DNA of 64,000 nucleotides from Mycobacterium sp. IS-1496 (GTDB lineage Bacteria; Actinomycetota; Actinomycetes; Mycobacteriales; Mycobacteriaceae): the NCBI RefSeq assembly GCF_001499995.1, contig NZ_LQIU01000012.1:331030-395029 (forward strand), in the 5' to 3' direction. Position numbers and translations under genes: made by a program. This document shows positions 17,660-27,229 of this stretch, one piece after another; position 1 is the stretch's first letter, and every line of letters starts with the position of its first letter. The notes below the pieces were generated by a model. It searched no databases. It was given only the letters and a program-made list of their open reading frames with translations, and was not told the origin of the DNA.

Positions 17660-17694
17660 TTACCCGCTCGCTTCGCTCGTGCCCGCCGAATCAT
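17656..17694 (-). CDS. 12-codon bridging mini-ORF between echA20 and ipdA
   Basis: Reads MIRRARAKRAGK. Its ATG overlaps the echA20 stop (ATGA) and its TGA overlaps the ipdA GTG (GTGA). It shares the ARAK core and the double-overlap layout with the mini-ORF at 9754. The DNA (GAGCGAAGCGAG) is typical of mycobacterial intergenic repeats, so this may be a coupling spacer rather than a peptide gene. Confidence 0.3.
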   Translation of the reverse strand: MIRRARAKRAGK

Positions 17695-18449
17695 TTACCC
17701 TCGCCCTTCGATGTCCCCGCGAACGCGTCCCGGTGCTCGTCGGAGACGCCGGCCAGATTGAGCTCGAACGTGAAACCCTGCTCCATGCGGTACCTGGCGT
17801 TGACCGGTTGGACGTCGATGAAGTTGAGGGCTTCCTTGGCCGCGCGGATCACCCGGGTGTCCTTGCTCGCGATGTCGCGGGCCACCCGCAGCGCGGACTC
17901 GTCGAGGTCCTCCCGCGGGACCACCTCATGTACCGACCCGAAGTGGTGCAGGGTCTCGGCGCTCACGGTCGACGCGGTGAAGAACATCCGGCGCATCATG
18001 TGTTGCGGCACCAGCCGAGACAGGTGCGTCGCGGCGCCCAGCGCGCCACGCTCGACCTCGGGCAGACCGAACTTCGCGTCGTCGGACGCGACGATCACGT
18101 CGGCGTTGCCGACCAGACCGATACCGCCACCGACGCAGAAGCCGTTGACCGCGGCGACGACGGGAACCTCGCACTCGTACACCGCGCGGAAGGCGTGGTA
18201 GCACCCGCGATTGGCGTCGATGAGCGCGGTGAACCCCTCGGTGTTCTGCATCTCCTTGATGTCGACGCCGGCGTTGAATCCGCGGCCCTCGGCCCGCAGG
18301 ATCACCACGTGCGTGCTGCGGTCGCGGCCAGCGGCGGTGATCGTGTCGCCGAGTTCGAACCAGCCCCGCGACGGAATCGCGTTGACGGGCGGGTAGTCGA
18401 CCGTGACCGAGACGATGCCCGGTTCCACGGTCTTGCGGGAGATGCTCAT
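17691..18449 (-). CDS. echA20: EchA20, crotonase-family hydrolase opening ring D
   Basis: Crotonase-superfamily enzyme (252 residues), Rv3550-like. EchA20 is reported to hydrolyse the five-membered ring of the IpdC product, giving COCHEA-CoA for IpdAB. Oxyanion-hole regions are visible in GRGFNAGVDIKEM and NGFCVGGGIGLVGN. I chose ATG 18449 (MSISRKTV); the frame extending to 18557 crosses the KstR2 operator and the start of the divergent gene, so it is rejected. First gene of the leftward ipd operon. Confidence 0.94.
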   Translation of the reverse strand: MSISRKTVEPGIVSVTVDYPPVNAIPSRGWFELGDTITAAGRDRSTHVVILRAEGRGFNAGVDIKEMQNTEGFTALIDANRGCYHAFRAVYECEVPVVAAVNGFCVGGGIGLVGNADVIVASDDAKFGLPEVERGALGAATHLSRLVPQHMMRRMFFTASTVSAETLHHFGSVHEVVPREDLDESALRVARDIASKDTRVIRAAKEALNFIDVQPVNARYRMEQGFTFELNLAGVSDEHRDAFAGTSKGEGK

Positions 18450-18493
18450 CTGAAAACTCCGTCTCCTGAGCGGACTGCTGGGGTGGCTACCTA

Positions 18494-18507
18494 AGCAAGC
18501 ACTTGCT
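18494..18507. promoter_or_regulatory. KstR2 operator between echA20 and the Rv3549c homolog
   Basis: AGCAAGCACTTGCT matches the KstR2 consensus and is part of a longer perfect inverted repeat, AAGCAAG-CA-CTTGCTT (18493-18508). It lies in the 73 bp divergent promoter region. It is more symmetric than the site at 8579, so it may be the stronger operator. Confidence 0.9.
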
Positions 18508-18522
18508 TGGTACGCTAGCACA

Positions 18523-19299
18523 GTGAGTGACGCCGCTGGAATCAAACTGGGACTCAAGGGCCGGGTGGTGTTGGTGACCGGTGGCGTCCGCGGTGTCGGC
18601 GCCGGGATCAGTGCCGTCTTCGCAGCTCAGGGCGCCACGGTCGTGACCTGCGCGCGTCGGCCGGTCGAGGGCAGCCCGTACGAATTCCACCCGTGCGACA
18701 TCCGCGACGACGATTCGGTGAAGGCGCTCATCGACGCGATCGTCGACGCGCACGGCCACCTCGACGTCGTGATCAACAACGCCGGCGGTTCGCCCTACGT
18801 GCCCGCCGCCGAGGCCTCGGCGAAGTTCAGCAGGAAGATCGTCGAGTTGAACCTGCTTGGCGCCCTGTCGGTCTCGACCCACGCCAACGCCGTCATGCAG
18901 ACACAGGAGTCGGGCGGCGCCATCGTCAACATCACCAGTGTGAGCGCCAGGCGGCCCACGCCGGGCACCGTCGCCTACGGTGCGGCGAAGGCCGGGGTGG
19001 AGAACATGACCACCACACTCGCCGTCGAGTGGGCGCCCAAGGTCCGGGTCAACTCGGTGGTGGTCGGGATGGTCGAGACCGAACAGGCCGAATTGTTCTA
19101 CGGGGACGCCGACTCGATCGCCGCGATATCCCGCAACGTGCCGTTGGGCCGGCTGGCCAAACCGGACGACATCGGCTGGGCGACGGCGTTCCTCGCCTCC
19201 GATGCGGCCTCCTACATCAGCGGCGCATCGCTCGAAGTGCACGGTGGTGGCGAACCCCCGCACTATCTGTCGACCACCACCGCCGACATCAAAAAGTAA
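18523..19299 (+). CDS. short-chain dehydrogenase, Rv3549c homolog
   Basis: SDR oxidoreductase of 258 residues with Rossmann motif TGGVRGVGAG, NNAGGSP and catalytic AYGAAKAG (YxxxK). Position and operator place it in the KstR2 regulon beside ipdAB as in Mtb. The exact step is not assigned; a hydroxyacyl-CoA dehydrogenase role in ring C/D breakdown is likely. GTG start 15 bp after the KstR2 operator suggests a near-leaderless transcript. Confidence 0.9.
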   Translation: MSDAAGIKLGLKGRVVLVTGGVRGVGAGISAVFAAQGATVVTCARRPVEGSPYEFHPCDIRDDDSVKALIDAIVDAHGHLDVVINNAGGSPYVPAAEASAKFSRKIVELNLLGALSVSTHANAVMQTQESGGAIVNITSVSARRPTPGTVAYGAAKAGVENMTTTLAVEWAPKVRVNSVVVGMVETEQAELFYGDADSIAAISRNVPLGRLAKPDDIGWATAFLASDAASYISGASLEVHGGGEPPHYLSTTTADIKK

Positions 19300-19314
19300 G
19301 AGGAGACAACACAT

Positions 19315-20220
19315 ATGGGACTGCTCGACGGCCGCGTGGTCATCGTGACGGGGGCGGGCGGCGGTATCGGCCGTGCGCACGCTCTGGCATTCGCCGCCGA
19401 AGGCGCGCGGGTGGTGGTCAACGACATCGGTGTCGGCCTGGACGGATCCCCGGCCGGTGGCGGCAGCGCCGCGCAGACCGTCGTCGACGAGATCACCGCC
19501 GCCGGAGGCGAAGCCGTCACCAGCGGTGCCAACGTCGCGGACTGGGCACAGGCCGAGGGCCTGATCCAGACCGCCGTCGACGCCTTCGGCGGGTTGGACG
19601 TCCTGGTCAACAACGCGGGCATCGTGCGTGACCGGATGTTCGCCAACACCAGCGAAGAGGAATTCGACGCGGTCATCGCCGTTCACCTCAAGGGGCACTT
19701 CGCCACGATGAAGCACGCCGCCGCGTACTGGCGGACGCAGGCCAAGGCGGGCAACGCCGTTGACGCCCGCATCGTCAACACCAGTTCCGGAGCCGGGCTG
19801 CAGGGGAGCGTGGGCCAGGCGAACTACAGCGCCGCCAAGGCCGGCATCGCCGCGATGACGTTGGTGGCCGCCGCCGAGATGGGCCGCTACGGCGTCACCG
19901 TCAACGCGATCGCGCCGTCGGCCCGCACCCGGATGACCGAGACGGTCTTCGCCGAGATGATGTCGACCCAGGACGACGACTTCGACGCCATGGCACCGGA
20001 GAACGTCTCGCCACTGGTGGTGTGGCTGGGCAGCGTCGAGGCCCGCGACGTCACCGGCAAGGTGTTCGAGGTCGAAGGCGGCAAGATCCGCGTCGCCGAG
20101 GGCTGGGCGCACGGCCCGCAGGTGGACAAGGGCGCCCGCTGGGACCCGGCCGAACTGGGCCCCGTGGTCTCGGATCTGCTCGCCAAGGCGCGCCCGCCGG
20201 TGCCCGTCTACGGCGCCTGA
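19315..20220 (+). CDS. short-chain dehydrogenase, Rv3548c homolog
   Basis: SDR protein of 301 residues, longer than average and resembling the dehydrogenase part of multifunctional beta-oxidation enzymes. Motifs are TGAGGGIGRAHA, NNAGIVRDRMF and NYSAAKAG. It follows the Rv3549c homolog by 15 bp with AGAGGAGA upstream of ATG 19315, so the two form one operon from the KstR2 promoter. Probably a 3-hydroxyacyl-CoA dehydrogenase; substrate unassigned. Convergent with ddn, 3 bp apart. Confidence 0.9.
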   Translation: MGLLDGRVVIVTGAGGGIGRAHALAFAAEGARVVVNDIGVGLDGSPAGGGSAAQTVVDEITAAGGEAVTSGANVADWAQAEGLIQTAVDAFGGLDVLVNNAGIVRDRMFANTSEEEFDAVIAVHLKGHFATMKHAAAYWRTQAKAGNAVDARIVNTSSGAGLQGSVGQANYSAAKAGIAAMTLVAAAEMGRYGVTVNAIAPSARTRMTETVFAEMMSTQDDDFDAMAPENVSPLVVWLGSVEARDVTGKVFEVEGGKIRVAEGWAHGPQVDKGARWDPAELGPVVSDLLAKARPPVPVYGA

Positions 20221-20223
20221 GTT

Positions 20224-20685
<462 letters not shown>

Positions 20686-20698
20686 CTATGCTCGGTGG

Positions 20699-21079
20699 AT
20701 GGACACTGTTTCCGACACCGACCGCATCGCTGCGGCGGATGCCTACGTCGACGCACTCGCCACCCACCGGGCCGACGCTGTGCCGTTCGCGCCGGGCTGC
20801 GTGCGGGTCGAGGTCGGACTCAAGACCGGGTTCTCCGGAAAACACCTGCGCCGCAGCCTGACCGGTGGACCGCAGTACCGGATCATCGCCGCCACCACCG
20901 ACCGGACGTTCCGGGTCGTCGGCGACGAGGTGCATGCGACGTTCACCGTCGTCACCAAGGCCACGGTCGCCGGTCGTCGCGTGGTCGCCCACGTCGACGA
21001 GACGTTCCTGATCCCCGCGTCCGACGGTCTGATCCACCACATCCGGGCGAAGATCCGGCCCGCCGTCGTACCCGCCTAG
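20699..21079 (+). CDS. small NTF2-like protein, unassigned
   Basis: Protein of 126 residues with an NTF2/SnoaL-like pattern: an N-terminal helix (DRIAAADAYVDALATHRAD) followed by beta-rich segments with VVAHVDETFLI. I cannot assign a function. ATG 20699 is chosen over ATG 20675, which would overlap the divergent ddn start. It is convergent with fadA5, 4 bp apart. It occupies a spot where Mtb has no gene, so it is a lineage-specific insertion in the cluster. Confidence 0.7.
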   Translation: MDTVSDTDRIAAADAYVDALATHRADAVPFAPGCVRVEVGLKTGFSGKHLRRSLTGGPQYRIIAATTDRTFRVVGDEVHATFTVVTKATVAGRRVVAHVDETFLIPASDGLIHHIRAKIRPAVVPA

Positions 21080-21083
21080 CGCC

Positions 21084-22256
<1,173 letters not shown>

Positions 22257-22257
22257 C

Positions 22258-22271
22258 TAGAACACGTTTCA
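22258..22271. promoter_or_regulatory. KstR operator near the fadA5 start
   Basis: TAGAACACGTTTCA matches the KstR core (AGAAC-N2-GTT). It lies 11 bp upstream of the fadA5 ATG, in the 120 bp fadA5/cyp125 divergent region. It probably controls fadA5 directly. Confidence 0.85.
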
Positions 22272-22336
22272 TTCGTCTGACAAGCAGCGATGCCGCCGTG
22301 CCTTTCATCTGCGGTGGAGCCGTGTTTTACTGGCAC

Positions 22337-22350
22337 TAGAACACGTTGCA
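22337..22350. promoter_or_regulatory. KstR operator upstream of cyp125
   Basis: TAGAACACGTTGCA, followed by ATT, is a second KstR-type site 18 bp before the cyp125 ATG. Having one site close to each start suggests separate control of the two directions. Confidence 0.85.
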
Positions 22351-22367
22351 ATTGAGGAGAGCTTTTG

Positions 22368-23627
22368 ATGCCCGGCCCTAACTCGTGCCCCGTCGCCCCT
22401 GACTTCGACTTCCTCGACGCGACCCTGAACCTCGAGCGGCTTCCCGTCGAGGAACTCGCCGAACTGCGCAAGTCCGAGCCTATCCACTGGGTCGACGTGC
22501 CCGGCGGTACGGGCGGCTTCGGCGACAAGGGCTACTGGCTGGTGACCAAGCATGCCGACGTCAAGGAGGTGTCCAAGCGCAGCGACATCTTCGGCAGCTC
22601 GCCCGACGGCGCCATCCCGGTGTGGCCCCAGGACATGACGCGCGACGCGATCGACCTGCAGAAGGCCGTGCTGCTGAACATGGACGCGCCGCAGCACACT
22701 CGTCTGCGCAAGATCATCTCGCGTGGCTTCACCCCCCGCGCCGTCGGACGGCTCGAAGACGAACTGCGGGCGCGCGCACAGAAGATCGCCGAGACCGCCA
22801 AGGCGGAGGGCTCCGGCGACTTCGTCGAACAGGTCTCGGCCGAACTGCCCCTGCAGGCCATCGCCGAACTGCTCGGCGTGCCGCAGGACGACCGCGACAA
22901 GATCTTCCGGTGGTCCAACGAGATGACCGCCGGTGAGGATCCCGAGTACGCCGACATCGATCCGGCCATGTCGTCGTTCGAGTTGATCACCTACGCGATG
23001 AAGATGGCCGAGGAACGGGCCAAGAACCCGACCGACGACATCGTCACCAAGCTCATCGAGGCCGACATCGAGGGGGAGAAGCTCTCCGACGACGAGTTCG
23101 GCTTCTTCGTGGTGATGCTCGCGGTGGCCGGCAACGAGACCACCCGCAACTCGATCACCCACGGCATGATCGCGTTCTCGCAGAACCCCGATCAGTGGGA
23201 GCTCTACAAGAAGGAACGGCCGGAGACCGCTGCCGACGAGATCGTCCGCTGGGCCACCCCGGTGTCGGCGTTCCAGCGCACCGCCCTGGAAGACACCGAA
23301 CTCGGTGGCGTGAAGATCAAGAAGGGCGAGCGGGTGGTGATGTCCTACCGTTCGGCCAACTTCGACGACGAGGTGTTCGAGAACCCGCACACGTTCGACA
23401 TCCTGCGAAACCCCAACCCGCACGTCGGGTTCGGCGGTACCGGCGCCCACTACTGCATCGGCGCCAACCTGGCCAAGATGACCATCAACCTCATCTTCAA
23501 CGCCGTCGCCGACCAGATGCCGGACCTCAAGCCGATCGGTGATCCGGAACGGCTGAAGTCGGGTTGGCTCAACGGCATCAAGCACTGGCAGGTGGATTAC
23601 ACCGGCAAGTGCCCGGTCAGCCACTGA
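22368..23627 (+). CDS. cyp125: CYP125, steroid C26/C27 monooxygenase
   Basis: Cytochrome P450 of 419 residues, Rv3545c-like, which hydroxylates and oxidises the terminal methyl (C26/27) of cholesterol or cholestenone to the acid that starts side-chain beta-oxidation. The oxygen-activation helix is AVAGNETTRN and the haem loop is FGGTGAHYCIGAN with the Cys ligand. I use ATG 22368, with GAGGAGAG 9-16 bases upstream; a TTG one codon earlier is less likely. First gene of the cyp125-to-ltp2 operon. Confidence 0.96.
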   Translation: MPGPNSCPVAPDFDFLDATLNLERLPVEELAELRKSEPIHWVDVPGGTGGFGDKGYWLVTKHADVKEVSKRSDIFGSSPDGAIPVWPQDMTRDAIDLQKAVLLNMDAPQHTRLRKIISRGFTPRAVGRLEDELRARAQKIAETAKAEGSGDFVEQVSAELPLQAIAELLGVPQDDRDKIFRWSNEMTAGEDPEYADIDPAMSSFELITYAMKMAEERAKNPTDDIVTKLIEADIEGEKLSDDEFGFFVVMLAVAGNETTRNSITHGMIAFSQNPDQWELYKKERPETAADEIVRWATPVSAFQRTALEDTELGGVKIKKGERVVMSYRSANFDDEVFENPHTFDILRNPNPHVGFGGTGAHYCIGANLAKMTINLIFNAVADQMPDLKPIGDPERLKSGWLNGIKHWQVDYTGKCPVSH

Positions 23628-23658
23628 CGCCGGCTCCCACCGATCAAGGAGGATTCGG

Positions 23659-24669
23659 GTGGATTTCAGTCCAGACGAAGGGCAGCAGGCTGTCGCGGAT
23701 GTGGTGACGTCGGTGCTCGAGCGCGACAACAGTTGGGACGCTCTGGTTTCCGGCGGCGTCACGGCGCTCGGCGTGCCGGAACGCCTCGGCGGTGACGGAG
23801 TCGGGTTGGCCGAACTGGCCACCGCGCTGACCGAGATCGGCAGGCACGGCACCATCAGTCCGGCGCTCGCCACGCTCGGTCTCGGGCTCGTCCCGCTGCT
23901 CGACCTCGCGTCCGAGGCCCAGCAGGACCGCTACCTGGCCGGTGTGACCAAGGGTGCGATCCTGACCGCGGCGCTCAACGAGCCGGGTGCGGCACTGCCC
24001 GACCGGCCGGCGACCGCGCTGTCCGGCGGACGCCTCAACGGTACGAAGGTCGGCGTCCCGTATGCCGATGCCGCGGAATGGATCCTGGTGAGCACCGACG
24101 GTGGTGTCGCGGTGGTCGCGGCGTCTGCCGACGGTGTGCAGATCACCGGGACACCGACGTCGAACGGCGGCGACGAAGCGGCAGTCACCTTCTCCGACGT
24201 GGCGGTCGACGATGCCGATGTGCTCGCCACCGGTCCGGAGGCGGTCCGCCGCGTGAACGGACTGGCACTGGCGGCGACCGGGGCGTTCGCCGCCGGCCTG
24301 GTGGCCGGCGCGCTGCGGTTGACCGCGGATTACGTCGCGAATCGGCATCAGTTCGGACGTCCGCTGTCGACGTTCCAGACCGTGGCCGCCCAACTCGCCG
24401 AGGTCTACATCGCCTCCCGCACACTGGATCTGGCTGCCACGTCGGTGGTCTGGCGTCTCGCCGAGGGGCGTGACGCCGACGACGACCTCGAGGTGCTCGG
24501 CTACTGGCTGACCTCGCAGGCACCGCCGGTCATGCAGACCTGCCACCACCTGCACGGCGGTATGGGCATGGACATCACCTACCCGATGAACCGCTACTAC
24601 TCGACGATCAAGGACCTGGCCCGGTTACTGGGCGGGCCGTCACACCGTCTGGACCTGGTGGGAGTCTGA
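23659..24669 (+). CDS. fadE28: FadE28 (ChsE1), acyl-CoA dehydrogenase subunit
   Basis: Acyl-CoA dehydrogenase-like subunit (336 residues), Rv3544c-like. FadE28 and FadE29 form an alpha2beta2 enzyme that dehydrogenates the three-carbon side chain of the pregnene-carboxyl-CoA. It keeps the RHQFGRPLSTFQTVAAQLAE-type segment. GTG start at 23659 with AAGGAGGA upstream; 31 bp after cyp125 and one base before fadE29. Confidence 0.94.
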   Translation: MDFSPDEGQQAVADVVTSVLERDNSWDALVSGGVTALGVPERLGGDGVGLAELATALTEIGRHGTISPALATLGLGLVPLLDLASEAQQDRYLAGVTKGAILTAALNEPGAALPDRPATALSGGRLNGTKVGVPYADAAEWILVSTDGGVAVVAASADGVQITGTPTSNGGDEAAVTFSDVAVDDADVLATGPEAVRRVNGLALAATGAFAAGLVAGALRLTADYVANRHQFGRPLSTFQTVAAQLAEVYIASRTLDLAATSVVWRLAEGRDADDDLEVLGYWLTSQAPPVMQTCHHLHGGMGMDITYPMNRYYSTIKDLARLLGGPSHRLDLVGV

Positions 24670-24670
24670 C

Positions 24671-25834
24671 ATGTTGATTGACCTGACACCCGAGCAGCGG
24701 CAACTGCAAGCCGAACTGCGGCAGTACTTCTCGACGCTCATCTCGCCCGAAGAGCGCGACGCGATGGAGACCGACCGGCACAACGAGGCATACCGCGCGG
24801 TGATCAAGCGGATGGGCTCCGACGGCAAGCTCGGTGTCGGCTGGCCGAAAGAGTTCGGCGGCTTGGGTTTCGGCCCCGTCGAGCAGTCGATCTTCGTCAA
24901 CGAGGCAGCCCGCGCCGACGTGCCGCTGCCCGCGGTCACGCTGCAGACCGTCGGTCCGACGCTGCAGGTGTACGGCACCGAAGCACAGAAGAAGAAGTTC
25001 CTGCCCGCCATCCTCGCCGGCGAGGTGCACTTCGCGATCGGTTACTCCGAACCCGAGGCGGGCACCGACCTCGCCTCGCTGCGGACCTCGGCGGTGCGGC
25101 ACGGCGACGAGTACATCGTCAACGGTCAGAAGATCTGGACCACCGGTGCCCACGACGCCGATTACATCTGGCTGGCAGTCCGCACCGATCCGGAAGCCGC
25201 CAAGCACAAGGGCATCTCGATCCTGATCGTCGACACCAAGGACCCCGGCTACTCGTGGACGCCGATCATCCTGTCCGACGGCGCCCACCACACCAACGCC
25301 AGTTACTACAACGACGTCCACGTTCCCGCCGACATGCTCGTCGGTGAGGAGAACGCGGGCTGGAAGCTGATCACCACCCAGCTCAACCACGAGCGCGTCA
25401 TGCTCGGCCCGGCGGGCAAGGTCGCCGGAATCTACGACCGCGTGCACGCGTGGGCGTCGAAGCCGGGGTCGAACGGCGTGACTCCTCTCGAGAACGACAA
25501 CGTCCGGCGGGCGCTCGGCGAGATCCGCGCGGTCTGGCGGATCAACGAACTGCTCAACTGGCAGGTCGCCGCGGCGGGGGAGACCATCGCGGTCGCCGAC
25601 GCCGCCGCTACGAAAGTCTTCTCGACAGAACGCATTCAGCGTATCGGCCGGCTCGCCGAGGAGATCGTCGGCGCCTACGGCAACCCCGCTGAACCCGATA
25701 CCGCCGAACTGCTGCGGTGGTTGGACAGCCAGACCAAGCGCAACCTTGTCATCACCTTCGGCGGCGGGGTCAACGAGGTCATGCGCGAGATGATTGCCGC
25801 GTCGGGCCTCAAGGTCCCCCGGGTGCCCCGGTGA
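24671..25834 (+). CDS. fadE29: FadE29 (ChsE2), acyl-CoA dehydrogenase subunit
   Basis: Full-length acyl-CoA dehydrogenase (387 residues), Rv3543c-like, partner of FadE28. The flavin/substrate segment reads IGYSEPEAGTDLASLRTSA. ATG 24671 follows the fadE28 stop by one base, consistent with stoichiometric subunits. Its stop overlaps the start of an 11-codon bridge ORF leading into chsH2. Confidence 0.94.
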   Translation: MLIDLTPEQRQLQAELRQYFSTLISPEERDAMETDRHNEAYRAVIKRMGSDGKLGVGWPKEFGGLGFGPVEQSIFVNEAARADVPLPAVTLQTVGPTLQVYGTEAQKKKFLPAILAGEVHFAIGYSEPEAGTDLASLRTSAVRHGDEYIVNGQKIWTTGAHDADYIWLAVRTDPEAAKHKGISILIVDTKDPGYSWTPIILSDGAHHTNASYYNDVHVPADMLVGEENAGWKLITTQLNHERVMLGPAGKVAGIYDRVHAWASKPGSNGVTPLENDNVRRALGEIRAVWRINELLNWQVAAAGETIAVADAAATKVFSTERIQRIGRLAEEIVGAYGNPAEPDTAELLRWLDSQTKRNLVITFGGGVNEVMREMIAASGLKVPRVPR

Positions 25835-25869
25835 TGAGCGCTTGCGCGAAGAACAGAGGACACAGGTGA
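25834..25869 (+). CDS. 11-codon bridging mini-ORF between fadE29 and chsH2
   Basis: Reads MSACAKNRGHR. The ATG overlaps the fadE29 stop (TGATG) and the TGA overlaps the chsH2 GTG start (GTGA). An Arg-Gly codon pair (AGAGGA) doubles as the chsH2 ribosome-binding site. The first 20 bases differ from the 9754 mini-ORF at one position only, so the two share an origin. Confidence 0.35.
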   Translation: MSACAKNRGHR

Positions 25870-26831
25870 GCGCGGATCTGCAGCCGGGCATCGAGGAGAT
25901 CAAGGCGGCGGGCAGGAGCGAGCCGCGGGCCGGCCGAGATCCGGTGAACCAGCCGATGATCCACCACTGGGTCGACGCCATCGGTGACAAGAACCCGATC
26001 TACGTCGACGAAGAGGTGGCCAAGGCCGCCGGGCACCCCGGCATCGTGGCGCCGCCGGCGATGATCCAGGTGTGGACGATGGGCGGCCTGGGTCAGGGTC
26101 GCTCCGACGACGACCCGCTGACCAAGATGATGAAGCTCTTCGACGATGCGGGCTACGTCGGGGTGGTGGCGACCAACTGCGAGCAGACCTACCACAGGTA
26201 TCTGCAGCCGGGCGACGAGGTCACCATCCACGCCGAGATCACCGACGTGGTGGGGCCCAAGCAGACGGCGCTGGGTGAGGGCTACTTCATCAACCAACTC
26301 ATCACGTGGACTGTGCCCAACGGCAACTCCGGTGACGAGACGGTCGCCGAGATGAACTGGCGCATCATGAAGTTCATGCCGCGCGCCGAGGACAAGCCGG
26401 CGGTGCCCGACGACCTGGATCCGGACAAGCTCATGCGGCCGGCCTCGTCGAAGGACACCCGGTTCTTCTGGGACGGCGTCAACGCCCACGAGTTGCGGAT
26501 CCAGCGTCGCCCCGACGGCACGCTGCAGCACCCGCCGGTCCCCGCGGTGTGGCAGGAGAAAGAGGCGCCGATCGACTACGTCGTGGCTTCCGGGAACGGC
26601 ACCGTCTACAGCTACGTCGTGCACCACGCACCGAAGGTGCCCGGTCGCAGCCTGCCCTTCGTCATCGCCCTCGTCGAGTTGGAGGAGGGTGTGCGGATGC
26701 TCGGCGAGCTACGTGGCGTCGACCCCAGCGAAGTACAGATCGGAATGCCGGTGCGCGCCATGTATATCGACTTCCCGGACAGTGATGTCAGCCCCGCGTG
26801 GACGCTGTACGCATGGGAGCCCGCGGCATGA
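25866..26831 (+). CDS. chsH2: ChsH2, MaoC-DUF35 hydratase subunit and Ltp2 partner
   Basis: Protein of 321 residues, Rv3542c-like. The N-terminal MaoC hot-dog domain (about 1-170) pairs with ChsH1 to hydrate the side-chain enoyl-CoA. The C-terminal DUF35 domain (about 185-321) docks Ltp2 for the retro-aldol step. The usual DUF35 zinc-ribbon CxxC is absent; the equivalent region reads LRIQRRPDGTLQHPP. GTG 25866 chosen because it has AGAGGA upstream and couples to the preceding mini-ORF; the longer frame to 25794 lies inside fadE29. Confidence 0.93.
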   Translation: MSADLQPGIEEIKAAGRSEPRAGRDPVNQPMIHHWVDAIGDKNPIYVDEEVAKAAGHPGIVAPPAMIQVWTMGGLGQGRSDDDPLTKMMKLFDDAGYVGVVATNCEQTYHRYLQPGDEVTIHAEITDVVGPKQTALGEGYFINQLITWTVPNGNSGDETVAEMNWRIMKFMPRAEDKPAVPDDLDPDKLMRPASSKDTRFFWDGVNAHELRIQRRPDGTLQHPPVPAVWQEKEAPIDYVVASGNGTVYSYVVHHAPKVPGRSLPFVIALVELEEGVRMLGELRGVDPSEVQIGMPVRAMYIDFPDSDVSPAWTLYAWEPAA

Positions 26832-27229
26832 GCGCGCCCAGCGCGGAGGTCGGGACCAAGCTGCCCGAGCTCCAGATCTACGGCGACCCCACGTTCATCG
26901 TGTCCACGGCCATCGCGACCCGCGACTACCAGGACGTCCACCACGACCGGGACAAGGCGCAGGCCAAGGGGTCCAAGGACATCTTCGTCAACATCCTGAC
27001 CGATACCGGTCTGGTGCAGCGGTATCTGACCGACTGGGCGGGCCCTTCGGCGCGGATCAAGTCGATCGGCCTGCGCCTGGGTGTTCCGTGGTATGCGTAC
27101 GACACCATCATGTTCACGGGCGAGGTGACCGCCGTCGACGACGGCGTCGCAACCGTGAAGGTGGTCGGCGCCAACAGTCTCGGCAATCACGTCATCGCCA
27201 CGGCGACACTCGAACTGGGGGACCACTGA
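26828..27229 (+). CDS. chsH1: ChsH1, MaoC-like hydratase subunit
   Basis: Single hot-dog MaoC-like protein of 133 residues, Rv3541c-like, the catalytic partner of ChsH2 in the alpha2beta2 hydratase of the last side-chain cycle. The hydratase motif region IATRDYQDVHHDRDKA carries the Asp/His pair. ATG 26828 overlaps the chsH2 stop (ATGA), and its stop shares one base with the ltp2 ATG. Confidence 0.94.
   Translation: MSAPSAEVGTKLPELQIYGDPTFIVSTAIATRDYQDVHHDRDKAQAKGSKDIFVNILTDTGLVQRYLTDWAGPSARIKSIGLRLGVPWYAYDTIMFTGEVTAVDDGVATVKVVGANSLGNHVIATATLELGDH

Noticed and set aside
22305..23873. 522-codon minus-strand frame opposite cyp125
   Set aside because: Shadow of cyp125 and the start of fadE28; no independent motif.
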